From NCBI RefSeq assembly GCF_000955975.1, contig NZ_JYJF01000003.1, positions 1 through 64,000 on the forward strand: a stretch of DNA of 64,000 bases, given 5' to 3'. Shown here in pieces: positions 8,751 through 17,373 of the stretch. The DNA comes from Saccharothrix sp. ST-888 (GTDB taxonomy: Bacteria > Actinomycetota > Actinomycetes > Streptomycetales > Streptomycetaceae). The first letter of the stretch is position 1. Every line of letters begins with the position of its first letter. The position numbers and the translations under genes were made by a program. A model generated the notes under the pieces. It was given only the letters and a program-made list of their open reading frames with translations. It was not told the DNA's origin and made no database searches.

Positions 8751-10010
8751 TTGAGCGCCATTCACGGAGCAGCCCCCCGGCGGGCTGCGATAGCCGCACT
8801 TCTGATCCTCACCCCGCTGGCAGGGTGCACCGACGGCGCTGACGGCTCGGTGGAGGCCGTCAGCGCCGTCGACGTTCAGCCCCTGGTCCACCTCCCGGCA
8901 GCGGAGGGGGCGGACCCCACCAAACCCCTCACGGTGACGGCCGAGCCGGGCAGCAGGCTCACCGACGTCACCGTCACCGGACCGGACGGCCGGACGGTCG
9001 CCGGAAAGCTCGCCGACGACCAGCGGACCTGGCAGAGCGTCGGACGGCTCGGAGCCGGCACCAAGTACGTGATCCGGGTGGCCGCCGACGACGGCGACGG
9101 CGGCCGCGGCGAGACCACCGGCTCGCTCACCACGGCGGCGGCCCCGGCCAAGCTGAGCGCTGAGCTGGGCCCCGGTTCCAACGGCAGCGGCGTGTACGGC
9201 GTCGGGCAGCCGCTCACCGTCAAGCTCTCCCAGCCGGTCAAGGACCCCGCTGCCCGGCAGGAGGTCGAACGGAGCCTCAAGGTGCTCTCCGAGCCCGCCG
9301 TGACCGGGTCCTGGTACTGGGTGGACGACAGCAACCTGCACTTCAGACCCAAGGAGTACTGGCCCGCTCACGCCAGCATCAAGCTCAGCTTCGACCGCCC
9401 CGGCGGCCGGATAGCCGACGGCCTGTACGCGGGCGACACCGTCACCCGGACGATCCGGACCGGCGACCGGGTGGAGGTCCTGATAGACGCGGCCGCGCAC
9501 TATCTGACCTACCGCCGCAACGGTGAGGTGCTGAACAGCATCCCGGTCACCACCGGCAGGCCCGGGTACTCCACCCGCAACGGCATCAAAGTGGTGCTCG
9601 GCCAGGAGGCCGACGTCCGGATGAGGAGCGAGAGCATCGGCATCGCGGCGGGCAGCCCCGACTCCTTCGACACGGACGTCAAGTGGGCCACCCGGGTCAC
9701 CTGGAGCGGCGAGTACGTGCACGCGGCACCCTGGTCGGTGGCCTCGCAGGGCGTGGAGAACGTCAGCCACGGCTGCACCGGGATGAGCCTCGCCAACGCC
9801 AAGTGGTTCTTCGACGCGACCCGGATCGGGGACGTCGTCCAGGTGGTGAACAGCCTCGGCAAGCCCATGGAGCCGTTCGGCAACGGTTTCGGGGACTGGA
9901 ACGTCGCGTGGGCGCAGTGGACCAAGCACAGCGCTCTCGGCCAGACCGTCAACACGGCGGGCCGCACGGAGGACGCCCAGTCCGTCGGTGCCCTGCTGCC
10001 GCAGGTCTGA
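8751..10010 (+). CDS. L,D-transpeptidase, Ig-like lipoprotein (YkuD domain)
   Basis: 419-residue lipid-anchored enzyme that would make 3-3 crosslinks in peptidoglycan. The signal segment ends in LAGC (C26). Two Ig-like regions (about 40-235) precede the YkuD catalytic domain. The active-site cysteine is C342 in SHGCTGMS with H340, the arrangement seen in mycobacterial Ldt enzymes. The C-terminal WxxNVAWAQW region resembles the CTD that packs on these enzymes. The TTG start at 8751 is set by GGAGG 5 nt upstream. It sits between the ctaCDF operon and a convergent GntR gene; nothing links it to respiration beyond position. Confidence 0.93.
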   Translation: MSAIHGAAPRRAAIAALLILTPLAGCTDGADGSVEAVSAVDVQPLVHLPAAEGADPTKPLTVTAEPGSRLTDVTVTGPDGRTVAGKLADDQRTWQSVGRLGAGTKYVIRVAADDGDGGRGETTGSLTTAAAPAKLSAELGPGSNGSGVYGVGQPLTVKLSQPVKDPAARQEVERSLKVLSEPAVTGSWYWVDDSNLHFRPKEYWPAHASIKLSFDRPGGRIADGLYAGDTVTRTIRTGDRVEVLIDAAAHYLTYRRNGEVLNSIPVTTGRPGYSTRNGIKVVLGQEADVRMRSESIGIAAGSPDSFDTDVKWATRVTWSGEYVHAAPWSVASQGVENVSHGCTGMSLANAKWFFDATRIGDVVQVVNSLGKPMEPFGNGFGDWNVAWAQWTKHSALGQTVNTAGRTEDAQSVGALLPQV

Positions 10011-10028
10011 GCCCCCTCGCGGGGCTCA
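10008..10028. terminator. Compact hairpin spanning both stop codons
   Basis: TGAGCCCC (10008-10015) pairs with GGGGCTCA (10021-10028) around a CTCGC loop. The left arm holds the L,D-transpeptidase stop, and the right arm holds the stop of the convergent GntR gene. Confidence 0.75.
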
Positions 10029-10394
10029 GGCCCCGTACGCCAGCCTGAGAGCGTCGTGGACCGCGCTCAGCGCCTCGTCCCTGGAGAGACCGAGGCGGTG
10101 GGCGCGGTCGGCGTACTCGGTGGCCGCGCCGGCGGCCAGGCGGTGTGCGGTGTCGCCGACGGCGGCGATCAGGGTGCCGCGCCGGCCGTGCGTCTCCACC
10201 ACGCCGTCGGCCTCCAGCTCCCGGTACGCGCGGGCCACCGTGTTGGCGGCCAGGCCGAGCTGCTCGGCCAGCGCACGGACGGTCGGCAGCTTGAGACCGG
10301 CCGGCAGCGCGCCGCTGCGGGCCTGTTCCGCGATCTGCGCACGGACCTGCTCGTACGGGGGAGTGGCGGATGCGTGGTCGATGCTCAGCTGCAC
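10026..10394 (-). CDS. GntR-family regulator, YtrA subfamily
   Basis: 122-residue DNA-binding protein. The winged HTH covers about residues 10-75 (PPYEQVRAQIAEQ ... LPTVRALAEQLGLAANTVARAYRELE). It is followed by a short all-helical tail instead of a large effector domain, which is the YtrA pattern. YtrA regulators usually control neighbouring ABC transporters, but none is adjacent here, so the target is unknown. GTG start at 10392-10394 with AGGAG 8 nt upstream. Confidence 0.9.
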   Translation of the reverse strand: MQLSIDHASATPPYEQVRAQIAEQARSGALPAGLKLPTVRALAEQLGLAANTVARAYRELEADGVVETHGRRGTLIAAVGDTAHRLAAGAATEYADRAHRLGLSRDEALSAVHDALRLAYGA

Positions 10395-10480
10395 TGATGG
10401 GCTCCTGACGGGTCGTTGGATCCCATTGTGCCCGAATGATCGGTAGGCCCGTTCGCGCCGGGTGGCCCCCGGGAACGGCC

Positions 10481-10520
10481 GAGGGCCCCCTGTCCGGCGG
10501 ATGCCGGGCAGGGGGCCCTC
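10481..10520 (-). terminator. Terminator of the ctaE-qcrCAB gene set
   Basis: Perfect 12-bp stem (10481-10492 with 10509-10520) with a 16-nt loop, about 30 nt beyond the qcrB stop. Confidence 0.85.
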
Positions 10521-10551
10521 AGGTGGCGATCAGCGGCGCTGCCGCACGGGA

Positions 10552-12213
10552 TCAGTGGTGGCCGTGGCCGCTGGTGATCTCGTGGTGCTCCTCCGCCGTC
10601 GGCTTGGGGATCTGGCCACCCTCGCCGAAGTAGCCCTGCGAGAGCTTGGCGCGGGTCTTCTCCAGGCGGCCGACCTTGCGCTCGACACCGTTCTCGTCGA
10701 CCTGGGCCGGGATCGCGACCGGCTGCTGCTGCTCGTGCGCGACGTACTTGTACAGCTTGTCCTGCGGCAGCTGGGCGTGGACCTCGACGAACTCACCGTG
10801 CGGCAGGCGCTTGATGACGCCGGTCTCGCGACCGTGCAGCACCTTGTCCTTGTCGCGGCGCTGGAGGCCGAGGCACCAGCGCTTGGTGATGAAGAAGACC
10901 ACGACCGGCACGACGAAGAAGCCGGCCCGGACGAAGTACGTGATCGAGTTGAGCGACAGGTGGAAGTGCGTGGCGAACAGGTCGTTGCCACCACCGATCA
11001 GCAGGACCAGGTACTCGCTGATCCAGGCGGCGCCCAGGGCGGTACGGACCGGGGCGTTGCGCGGGCGGTCCAGGATGTGGTGCTCGCGCTTGTCGCCGGT
11101 GATCCAGCCCTCGATGAAGGGGTAGACCGCGATCGCGACCAGGACCAGCGGGAAGATCATCAGCGGGATGAACACACCCAGGTTGAGGGTGTGGCCCAGC
11201 GCCCGGACCTCCCAGCCCGGCATGACGCGGATCAGACCCTCGGAGAAGCCCATGTACCAGTCCGGCTGGGCGTCGGTGGACACCTGGTCGGGACGGTAGG
11301 GGCCGTACGCCCAGATCGGGTTGATCGTGGCGATCGCGGAGATCGCCGCGATGATGCCGAAGACCAGGAAGAAGAAGCCACCGGCCTTGGCCATGTAGAC
11401 CGGCATCAGCGGCATGCCGACGACGTTCTTCTCGGTCTTGCCCGGGCCCGCCCACTGGGTGTGCTTGTGGTAGAAGACCAGGATCAGGTGCGCCACCAGC
11501 AGGCCCAGCATGATGCCCGGGATGAGCAGCACGTGGATGGTGAAGAAGCGCGGCACGATGTCGGTGCCGGGGAACTCGCCGCCGAACAGGAACATCTGGA
11601 TGTAGGTGCCCACCAGCGGAACGGCGAGGATCGCGCCTTCCATGAAGCGGATACCGGTACCGGACAGCAGGTCGTCGGGGAGCGAGTAGCCGAAGAAGCC
11701 GTCGAACATGCCGAGGACCAGCAGCAGGAAGCCGAAGACCCAGTTGATCTCGCGCGGCTTGCGGAACGCGCCGGTGAAGAAGACGCGCATCATGTGCACG
11801 AGCATCGCGGCGACGAACACCAGCGCGGCCCAGTGGTGGATCTGACGGATCAGCAGGCCACCGCGGACCTCGAAGCTGATGTTCATGGTCGAGGCGTACG
11901 CCTCGGACATCTTGATGCCGTCGAGCGGGGCGTACGGGCCGTGGTAGACGACCTCGGCCATGCTCGGCTTGAAGAACAGCGTCAGGTACACACCCGTGAG
12001 GATGATGATGACGAAGCTGTAGAGGCAGATCTCGCCGAGCATGAAGGACCAGTGGTCCGGGAAGATCTTGCGCAGGTTGGCACGGGCGAGGGAGTAGATC
12101 CCCAGCCGGCCGTCGGTCCAGTCAGCTGCCGCCTCGAACTTGTTGGCGGGCTTGGCGCGAGTGCTGCCGCTGCTGGGCTTTGCGTCGGTGTTGACGCTGC
12201 TCGCGGAACTCAT
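10552..12213 (-). CDS. qcrB: Cytochrome bc1 complex cytochrome b subunit
   Basis: 553 residues. It binds haems bL and bH and oxidises menaquinol in the bcc complex. Many transmembrane helices are visible, with the paired haem-ligand histidines in the HHWAALVFVAAMLVHMMRVF and HVLLIPGIMLGLLVAHLILVFYHKH regions, and the PDQVSTDAQPDWYMGF segment near the quinol site (in place of the PEW motif of other families). The actinobacterial C-terminal extension is present and ends in a His-rich tail (SGHGHH). ATG at 12211-12213 overlaps the qcrA stop by 4 nt. Convergent with the GntR gene. Confidence 0.97.
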   Translation of the reverse strand: MSSASSVNTDAKPSSGSTRAKPANKFEAAADWTDGRLGIYSLARANLRKIFPDHWSFMLGEICLYSFVIIILTGVYLTLFFKPSMAEVVYHGPYAPLDGIKMSEAYASTMNISFEVRGGLLIRQIHHWAALVFVAAMLVHMMRVFFTGAFRKPREINWVFGFLLLVLGMFDGFFGYSLPDDLLSGTGIRFMEGAILAVPLVGTYIQMFLFGGEFPGTDIVPRFFTIHVLLIPGIMLGLLVAHLILVFYHKHTQWAGPGKTEKNVVGMPLMPVYMAKAGGFFFLVFGIIAAISAIATINPIWAYGPYRPDQVSTDAQPDWYMGFSEGLIRVMPGWEVRALGHTLNLGVFIPLMIFPLVLVAIAVYPFIEGWITGDKREHHILDRPRNAPVRTALGAAWISEYLVLLIGGGNDLFATHFHLSLNSITYFVRAGFFVVPVVVFFITKRWCLGLQRRDKDKVLHGRETGVIKRLPHGEFVEVHAQLPQDKLYKYVAHEQQQPVAIPAQVDENGVERKVGRLEKTRAKLSQGYFGEGGQIPKPTAEEHHEITSGHGHH

Positions 12214-13277
12214 GAGCGCTCCCAGAAGCTCGGGCCGACGGGCTCGGCAAAGTCGCCGGTGGCGACCAGGAAGCCCTTCTCGTCAGTGGTGATCTTCAGC
12301 TGCGGCAGCGGATGGCCGGCCGGACCGAAGATCACGCGCGCGCCGTCCGACAGGTCGAAGGTCGACTGGTGGCAGGGGCAGAGCGCGTGGTGGGTCTGCT
12401 GCTCGTACAGGCTGATCGGGCAGCCGACGTGGGTGCAGATCTTCGAGTAGGCGAGCACGCCCTCGAAGCCGAGGTCGCGGGACTTCGCGTCCTTGATGTC
12501 CTCCGGAGCGATCCGGACGAGCATCAGCGCGTCCTTGGCGATGCGCTGCTGGAAGTCCTCGTCCGACTCCTCCAGGCCCTCGGGCTTGGCGAAGGTGAGC
12601 GAGCCGACCTCGATGTCCTCGGCCTTCATCGGCTGGTTGGTGTTCATGTTGATCAGCTGGATCGGCTTGGCCTCGGTGGCCTCGATCCAGTTGGTGTGGT
12701 CCAGCTTCTTCTCGGGCAGCGGGCCCAGGTCGCGAAGCAGGACGACACCGGAGAGCGGCACCAGGGCCATCGAGCCGATGAGCGTGTTGCGCAGCATCTT
12801 GCGGCGGCCGAAGCCGGACTCGGCGGCACCGGTCTTGAACTGCTCGATGACGTCGTTGCGGACCTCGTCGTCAGCCTCGATCGGGTGACGCTCGGCCGGC
12901 ATCTCGACGTCGGACATCAGGGTGCGGGCCCAGTGGACCGCGCCCGCGCCGATGCAGAACAGCGCCACACCCAGGGTCAGACCGAGCGCGAAGTTCAGCG
13001 CGCTGATGTGACCCAGCGGGAAGACGTAGATGATCTTGTCGATCGGGAAGATCACGTACGAGGCGATGAACCCGATCGTGGCCAGCATCGAGACGATGAA
13101 CATCAGCGAGACCTGGCGCTCGGCGCGCTTGGCGGCCCGCTCGTCGATGTCGGTCCGACGCGGCTCGTGGGCCGGCAGGCCCGGGTCGGCGAACGGGTCG
13201 CCGTGCTCGGCCACCTCGTGGCCGTGGGAGGCGTCGTGCGCCTCCGGCAGCTTCTCTTCAGGAATGTCGTGGCTCAT
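12210..13277 (-). CDS. qcrA: Cytochrome bc1 complex Rieske iron-sulfur subunit
   Basis: 355 residues. Three transmembrane helices (two near 60-125, one near 170-190) precede the extracytoplasmic Rieske domain. A twin-arginine motif (GFGRRKML) before the third helix fits the known dual Sec/Tat insertion of actinobacterial QcrA. The [2Fe-2S] ligands lie in CTHVGC and CPCHQS near the C terminus. The long acidic, His-containing N-terminal extension is normal in actinobacteria. It overlaps both neighbours by 4 nt, so qcrC-qcrA-qcrB are translationally coupled. Confidence 0.97.
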   Translation of the reverse strand: MSHDIPEEKLPEAHDASHGHEVAEHGDPFADPGLPAHEPRRTDIDERAAKRAERQVSLMFIVSMLATIGFIASYVIFPIDKIIYVFPLGHISALNFALGLTLGVALFCIGAGAVHWARTLMSDVEMPAERHPIEADDEVRNDVIEQFKTGAAESGFGRRKMLRNTLIGSMALVPLSGVVLLRDLGPLPEKKLDHTNWIEATEAKPIQLINMNTNQPMKAEDIEVGSLTFAKPEGLEESDEDFQQRIAKDALMLVRIAPEDIKDAKSRDLGFEGVLAYSKICTHVGCPISLYEQQTHHALCPCHQSTFDLSDGARVIFGPAGHPLPQLKITTDEKGFLVATGDFAEPVGPSFWERS

Positions 13278-14083
13278 GACTTCTTGGCCTTGGTGGTGTG
13301 GGCGGCGACCCAGATCGCGACCGCGATGAGGGCACCGAGACCGAAGATCCAGCCGAACAGACCCTCGGTCACCGGACCGAGGCTGCCCAGGGCCAGGCCG
13401 CCGGGGTTGGGCTCATCGTTGGTGGTGTGGCGGACGAAGGCCACGATCTGCTTCTTCTGCTCCTCCGGCATGGTGGTGTCGGGGAACGACGGCATGTTCT
13501 GCGGGCCGGTCTGCATGGCCTCGTAGATGTGCTTGGCGTCCACACCATCGAGCGACGGGGCGAACTTGCCGCGGGTCAGGGCACCGCCCTGGCCGGCGAA
13601 GTTGTGGCACTGGGCGCAGTTGGTGCGGAACAGCTCGCCACCCTTGGACACGTTGTTCGGGTCCGTGGAGGTGTACTGGTCCTTGGTCGGGGTAACCGGG
13701 CCGGGGCCGAGCGAGGCCACGAAGGCGGCCAGCTGGTCGATCTCGGTCTGGCTGTAGGCGACCTTCTTGCGCGGGACCTGGGCACCCGGCTGCTGCGCGG
13801 GCATACGGCCGGTGCCGACCTGGAAGTCGACAGCGGCGGAGCCGACGCCGACCAGGCTCGGGCCGTCGGAGGACCCCTGGCCGTTCAGGCCGTGGCAGGA
13901 GGAACAGCCGACGGCGAAGAGCTTCTTGCCCTCATCGATCGCGAGCGACTGCGCCGAGCTGTCGGCCTGCGCCTTCTCGGCGGGCGCGAACGCGGCGTAC
14001 AGCCCCCCGGTGGCCGCCAGGGCGAGAAGTAGGACGACCAGCGCCGCCAGTGGGTGGCGCCGTCGTGCGGAGAGCTTTTTCAC
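13274..14083 (-). CDS. qcrC: Dihaem cytochrome c subunit of the bcc complex
   Basis: 269 residues. It carries two cytochrome c domains that pass electrons directly to CtaC, replacing a soluble cytochrome c. An N-terminal membrane anchor or signal (about 10-32) is followed by haem motifs CSSCH and CAQCH and by a C-terminal transmembrane helix (about 240-262). GTG start at 14081-14083; the ribosome-binding site is weak (GGGG). It shares a 4-nt overlap with qcrA. Confidence 0.96.
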   Translation of the reverse strand: MKKLSARRRHPLAALVVLLLALAATGGLYAAFAPAEKAQADSSAQSLAIDEGKKLFAVGCSSCHGLNGQGSSDGPSLVGVGSAAVDFQVGTGRMPAQQPGAQVPRKKVAYSQTEIDQLAAFVASLGPGPVTPTKDQYTSTDPNNVSKGGELFRTNCAQCHNFAGQGGALTRGKFAPSLDGVDAKHIYEAMQTGPQNMPSFPDTTMPEEQKKQIVAFVRHTTNDEPNPGGLALGSLGPVTEGLFGWIFGLGALIAVAIWVAAHTTKAKKS

Positions 14084-14242
14084 GGAATAACCCCGGTGTC
14101 AGGATCTGGTCGGCTGGTGGGCGTGCCCGGCGGCGCGGTCTGCTCTGGGCCGGCTTCGGGGACGCGCGTTCGGGTCGGTGCGGTGCTGCCCGTAGGTGGG
14201 CGAGCACTGCTCCGACCGGCGGCCAGCGACCTGATCAGCTGG

Positions 14243-14863
14243 TTACTTGATCAGGTAGATGGTCGCGAACAGGCCGATCCACACGACGTCGACGAAGTGC
14301 CAGTAGTACGACACCACGATCGCGGCGGTGGCCTGCTCGTGCGTGAACCGCTTCGCTGCGTACGTCCGTCCAAGGACCAGCAGGAAGGCGATCAGACCAC
14401 CCGTCACATGCAGGCCGTGGAAGCCGGTGGTCAGGTAGAACACCGTGCCGTACGGGTCGGAGGACAGCGAGAGGCCGTCCTTCTTGACCAGTTCGGTGTA
14501 CTCGAAGATCTGGCCGCCGATGAAGATCGCGCCCATCACGAAGGTGATGGTGAACCACGAGCGGAGCTTCTTCACGTCACCGCGCTCGGCGGCGAAGACG
14601 CCGAGCTGGCAGGTGAGGGAGGAGAGCACCAGGATCGTGGTGTTCACCGAGGAGAAGGGCACATTGAGGGCGTGCGCCTTCTCGGTCCAGAACTCTGCGC
14701 CCTTGACCGAGCGGAGCGTGAAGTACATCGCGAACAGGGCCGCGAAGAACATCAGCTCCGAGCTCAGCCAGACGATGGTTCCGACGCTGACGAGGTTCGG
14801 CCTGTTGACCGCTCCGTGCGCGTGTCCGGTTTCTGTTGCTGTTGCTGTCGCCACGACGGACAT
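14243..14863 (-). CDS. ctaE: Cytochrome c oxidase subunit III (haem-copper oxidase)
   Basis: 206-residue integral membrane subunit of aa3 oxidase with five hydrophobic helices. Conserved features are SSELMFFAALFAMYF, TTGFHGLHVTGG and YYWHFVDVVWIGLFATIYL. It is separated from the coupled qcrCAB genes by 159 nt but on the same strand, the usual ctaE-qcrCAB order in actinobacteria. ATG at 14861-14863 with AAGGGA 9 nt upstream. Confidence 0.97.
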   Translation of the reverse strand: MSVVATATATETGHAHGAVNRPNLVSVGTIVWLSSELMFFAALFAMYFTLRSVKGAEFWTEKAHALNVPFSSVNTTILVLSSLTCQLGVFAAERGDVKKLRSWFTITFVMGAIFIGGQIFEYTELVKKDGLSLSSDPYGTVFYLTTGFHGLHVTGGLIAFLLVLGRTYAAKRFTHEQATAAIVVSYYWHFVDVVWIGLFATIYLIK

Positions 14864-15298
14864 TATGTCGGTCCCTTATTCCGTCTTCACGCCGGGGGTC
14901 TCCCTTCGGAGTGTCCGGTGCGTGCGGTATGCCCAGTTGGGGCCGGACGGGGCGTCCGGGGGTGGGCTGAGCGGGGCGGTGCCCGTTTTCTGATGGTTCT
15001 TCGGGTGGACCGATGGTCGGCTCGGATGCCTGCGGCACTCCTTTGCTCTGCGTGTCACTACCGCGCTGCCGGGTTCCGGTGGGTTAGCACCTCCGCCGTA
15101 CGGGTGGTGTGAGTGCGTGAGGGTGACGGCCTGTCCTGCGGGTGGGTGAGTCCTGTGCGTGGTGGCTTGAGCGAGATCGCGCCAGAGCCTCACGGCGGGG
15201 GGTGGGCGGGAGTAGCATCCGGAAGTAGACGTGGTCCGGATCACACTGGACTCGTCGGAGCAGACGTTATAGAGGACGAGCACCCGGGAGCAGGGCCC
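14864..15298. other. Intergenic region, ctaE / receiver-like gene
   Basis: 435 bp between divergent genes. It must hold the promoters of the ctaE-qcr set and of the receiver-like gene. I see no convincing ORF, no Rex-type TGTGAAC palindrome and no clear -35/-10 pair. The stretch 15100-15230 is rich in GTG/GGGTG repeats without a defined period. Confidence 0.45.
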
Positions 15299-15724
15299 AT
15301 GGCGCACACGACCGACGAGACGCTCACCGTTCTGGTCTACAGCGACGACCGCAACACCCGGGAGCAGGTGACCCTCGCACTCGGCCGGCGGCCCGCCGCC
15401 GACCTCCCGGAGCTGCGCTACCTGGAGTGCGCGACGGTCCCCGCGGTACTGAAGGCGCTGGAGCGCGGCGGGATCGACCTCTGCATCCTGGACGGCGAGG
15501 CCGTCCCGGCCGGCGGGCTCGGGGTGGCCCGGCAGATCAAGGACGAGATCTACGGCTGCCCGCCCGTGCTGGCGCTGATCGGGCGGCCGCAGGACTCCTG
15601 GCTGGCCGCGTGGAGCCGGGCGGACGCCGCGATCTCGCAGCCGGTCGACCCGGTGGCGCTGGGCGAGGCGGTCGCCGCACTGCTCCGGGCCCGGGTCGAG
15701 GGCCGGACGCCCGCCCGGCGCTGA
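15299..15724 (+). CDS. Degenerate response-regulator receiver-domain protein
   Basis: 141 residues, a single CheY-like domain with no output domain. The acidic pocket (D16, D17) and phospho-acceptor position (D65 in CILDGEA) are present. The conserved lysine is replaced: the usual KP turn reads SQPVDP, and the Thr/Ser position lies in ALIGRP. It may therefore be a phosphorylation-independent switch or a protein-interaction module. ATG at 15299 with GGGAG upstream; the frame runs further upstream without a matching start. It lies ahead of trpD and is divergent from ctaE, with no kinase adjacent. Confidence 0.8.
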   Translation: MAHTTDETLTVLVYSDDRNTREQVTLALGRRPAADLPELRYLECATVPAVLKALERGGIDLCILDGEAVPAGGLGVARQIKDEIYGCPPVLALIGRPQDSWLAAWSRADAAISQPVDPVALGEAVAALLRARVEGRTPARR

Positions 15725-15890
15725 GCGACAGCCCGGCCGATCGGGGTCCCGGCGCCCGGTGTCCCGGTGCGCCGTCTCAGCCCGGCGTCTCAGTGGGAGA
15801 GAAGCGGGCACCGGATCGCGGCACCGGTGCCCACCCGGTCGATAGGCTGGCTCCATTCCTTTCGGTGAATGACGAGAGCTGGAGTCAGCC

Positions 15891-16967
15891 ATGGTGAACG
15901 TGAACCCTGCGAACGGCGGTAGCGACCCCGCGCAGGTGATCCGTACCTGGCCGGACCTCCTGAGCACGCTGCTGTCCGGTACCGACCTCGCCCAGGGCGA
16001 CGCGGCCTGGGCGATGGACCGGATCATGAGCGGTGAGGCGACCCCCGTACAGATGGCCGGGTTCATGGTCGCGCTGCGGGCCAAGGGCGAGACGGTGGAC
16101 GAGATCGCCGGCCTGGTCGAGTCGATGTACGCGCACGCCGAGCCGCTGTACATCCCCGGCCCCGCGGTGGACATCGTCGGCACCGGTGGCGACCGGGCCA
16201 AGACCGTCAACATCTCCACCATGTCGGCGATCGTGGCGGCCGCCGCCGGGGCGAAGGTGGTCAAGCACGGCAACCGGGCGGCCTCCTCCGCCAGCGGCTC
16301 CTCCGACGTCCTGGAGCGGCTCGGCATCAGTCTGGACCTGAGCGCCGAGCGGGTCGCCGAGGTGGCCGAGGAGGTCGGCCTGACCTTCTGCTTCGCCGCC
16401 AAGTTCCACCCGGCGATGCGGCACGTGGCCCCGGCCCGGCGTGATCTCGCGGTGCCCACCGCCTTCAACATCCTCGGTCCGCTCACCAACCCGGCCCATG
16501 TCACCGCCCATGCGATCGGCTGCTTCGACACCCGCCTCGCCGGACTGATCGCGGGCGTGCTGGCCCGGCGGGGCGCCTCCGCACTGGTCTTCCGCGGCGA
16601 CGACGGGCTGGACGAGCTGACCATCTCGACCACCTCCCGGGTCTGGATCGTGAAGGACGGTCAGGTCTCCGAGACCGCCTTCGACCCGCGCGAGGTCGGT
16701 ATCGAGCTGGTCGGCATCGAGGCGCTGCGCGGCGCCGACGCCGACTACAACGCGGGGGTCGCACGCCGACTGCTGGGCGGGGAGCGAGGCCCGGTCCGGG
16801 ACGCCGTCCTGCTCAACACCGCTGCCGCGCTGGCCGCGCTGGAGCTGACCGAGGCGCCGCTGGCCGAGCAGCTCAGGGCCGGGATGGAGCGGGCCGTCGC
16901 GGCCATCGACTCGGGCGCCGCGCAGGACGTCCTGAAGCGCTGGGCCGAGGCCACCACCCGTGCCTGA
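15891..16967 (+). CDS. trpD: Anthranilate phosphoribosyltransferase
   Basis: 358 residues. It transfers phosphoribose from PRPP to anthranilate in tryptophan synthesis. Family signatures are present in order: DIVGTGGDRAKTVNIST (PRPP binding), KHGNRAASS, RHVAPARRDL and FNILGPLTNP. Length is normal. ATG at 15891 preceded by GGAG. A TAGGCT hexamer (15843-15848) may be its -10. It stands apart from the fused trpEG gene 25 kb away and has no leader peptide of its own. Confidence 0.95.
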   Translation: MVNVNPANGGSDPAQVIRTWPDLLSTLLSGTDLAQGDAAWAMDRIMSGEATPVQMAGFMVALRAKGETVDEIAGLVESMYAHAEPLYIPGPAVDIVGTGGDRAKTVNISTMSAIVAAAAGAKVVKHGNRAASSASGSSDVLERLGISLDLSAERVAEVAEEVGLTFCFAAKFHPAMRHVAPARRDLAVPTAFNILGPLTNPAHVTAHAIGCFDTRLAGLIAGVLARRGASALVFRGDDGLDELTISTTSRVWIVKDGQVSETAFDPREVGIELVGIEALRGADADYNAGVARRLLGGERGPVRDAVLLNTAAALAALELTEAPLAEQLRAGMERAVAAIDSGAAQDVLKRWAEATTRA

Positions 16968-17166
16968 GGCGCGGCGTCCTCGACGGGCGACCCGTCAGGT
17001 CCCCGGGGAACAACCGCGCACGGCGGAAGGCGATCGGGTTCAGGACGCCCCGGCGGGCAGGGTGCACCTCGCTGCCTCTGCCGGGCCGGTGCGGCCTGCG
17101 CTCCGGAGCCTTCCGCCGCGGTTCCCCCGTGGTGCCTTGGGCCATGTCCGAACTGTGGGATGTCGT

Positions 17167-17196
17167 TTGACCGTTCTTCGGAAGCTCGCCTAGAGT
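17167..17196 (+). promoter_or_regulatory. Promoter for the SAM-IV riboswitch transcript
   Basis: TTGACC (17167-17172), 18-nt spacer, TAGAGT (17191-17196). The predicted start near 17203 coincides with the first base of the aptamer, which supports both calls. Confidence 0.75.
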
Positions 17197-17202
17197 CCAC
17201 GG

Positions 17203-17320
17203 CAGGTCATGAGTGACAGCGTCAAGCCCCAGCTTGCTGTCCGGCAACCCTCCGTCCGTGGCGGGGTGCCCTGGGTGAGGACCGGGCTTCGCGGTGAACC
17301 GTCCGCGTGGCAAGCGCGGA
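17203..17320 (+). ncRNA. SAM-IV riboswitch
   Basis: The stretch beginning GGTCATGAGTGACAGC, with GTCAAGCCCCAGCTTGCTG, CCGGCAACCCTCC and GGGTGAGGACC, matches the SAM-IV aptamer typical of Streptomyces. GGTC (17205-17208) closes on GACC (17280-17283) as P1. The downstream hairpin (17290-17320) fits the extra SAM-IV stem. High S-adenosylmethionine should reduce expression of the class-V aminotransferase starting at 17374. An ATG at 17209 lies inside the aptamer and is not a gene start. Confidence 0.88.
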
Positions 17321-17373
17321 CGCCCGGCACACCTGTACTCCCGGGGTCCCCGACCTCAGAGGAGTGTCTTCCC

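Noticed and set aside
10462..12450. 662-residue open frame antisense to qcrB
   Set aside because: Low-complexity Asp/Val/Arg/Leu composition; opposite a certain gene.
14864..15298. Redox-sensing Rex operator ahead of ctaE-qcr
   Set aside because: Searched for TGTGAAC-N-GTTCACA; nothing close was found.
17209..17373. In-frame ATG giving a longer class-V aminotransferase
   Set aside because: The ATG lies inside the SAM-IV aptamer and the extra residues resemble translated structured RNA; ATG 17374 has a proper ribosome-binding site.
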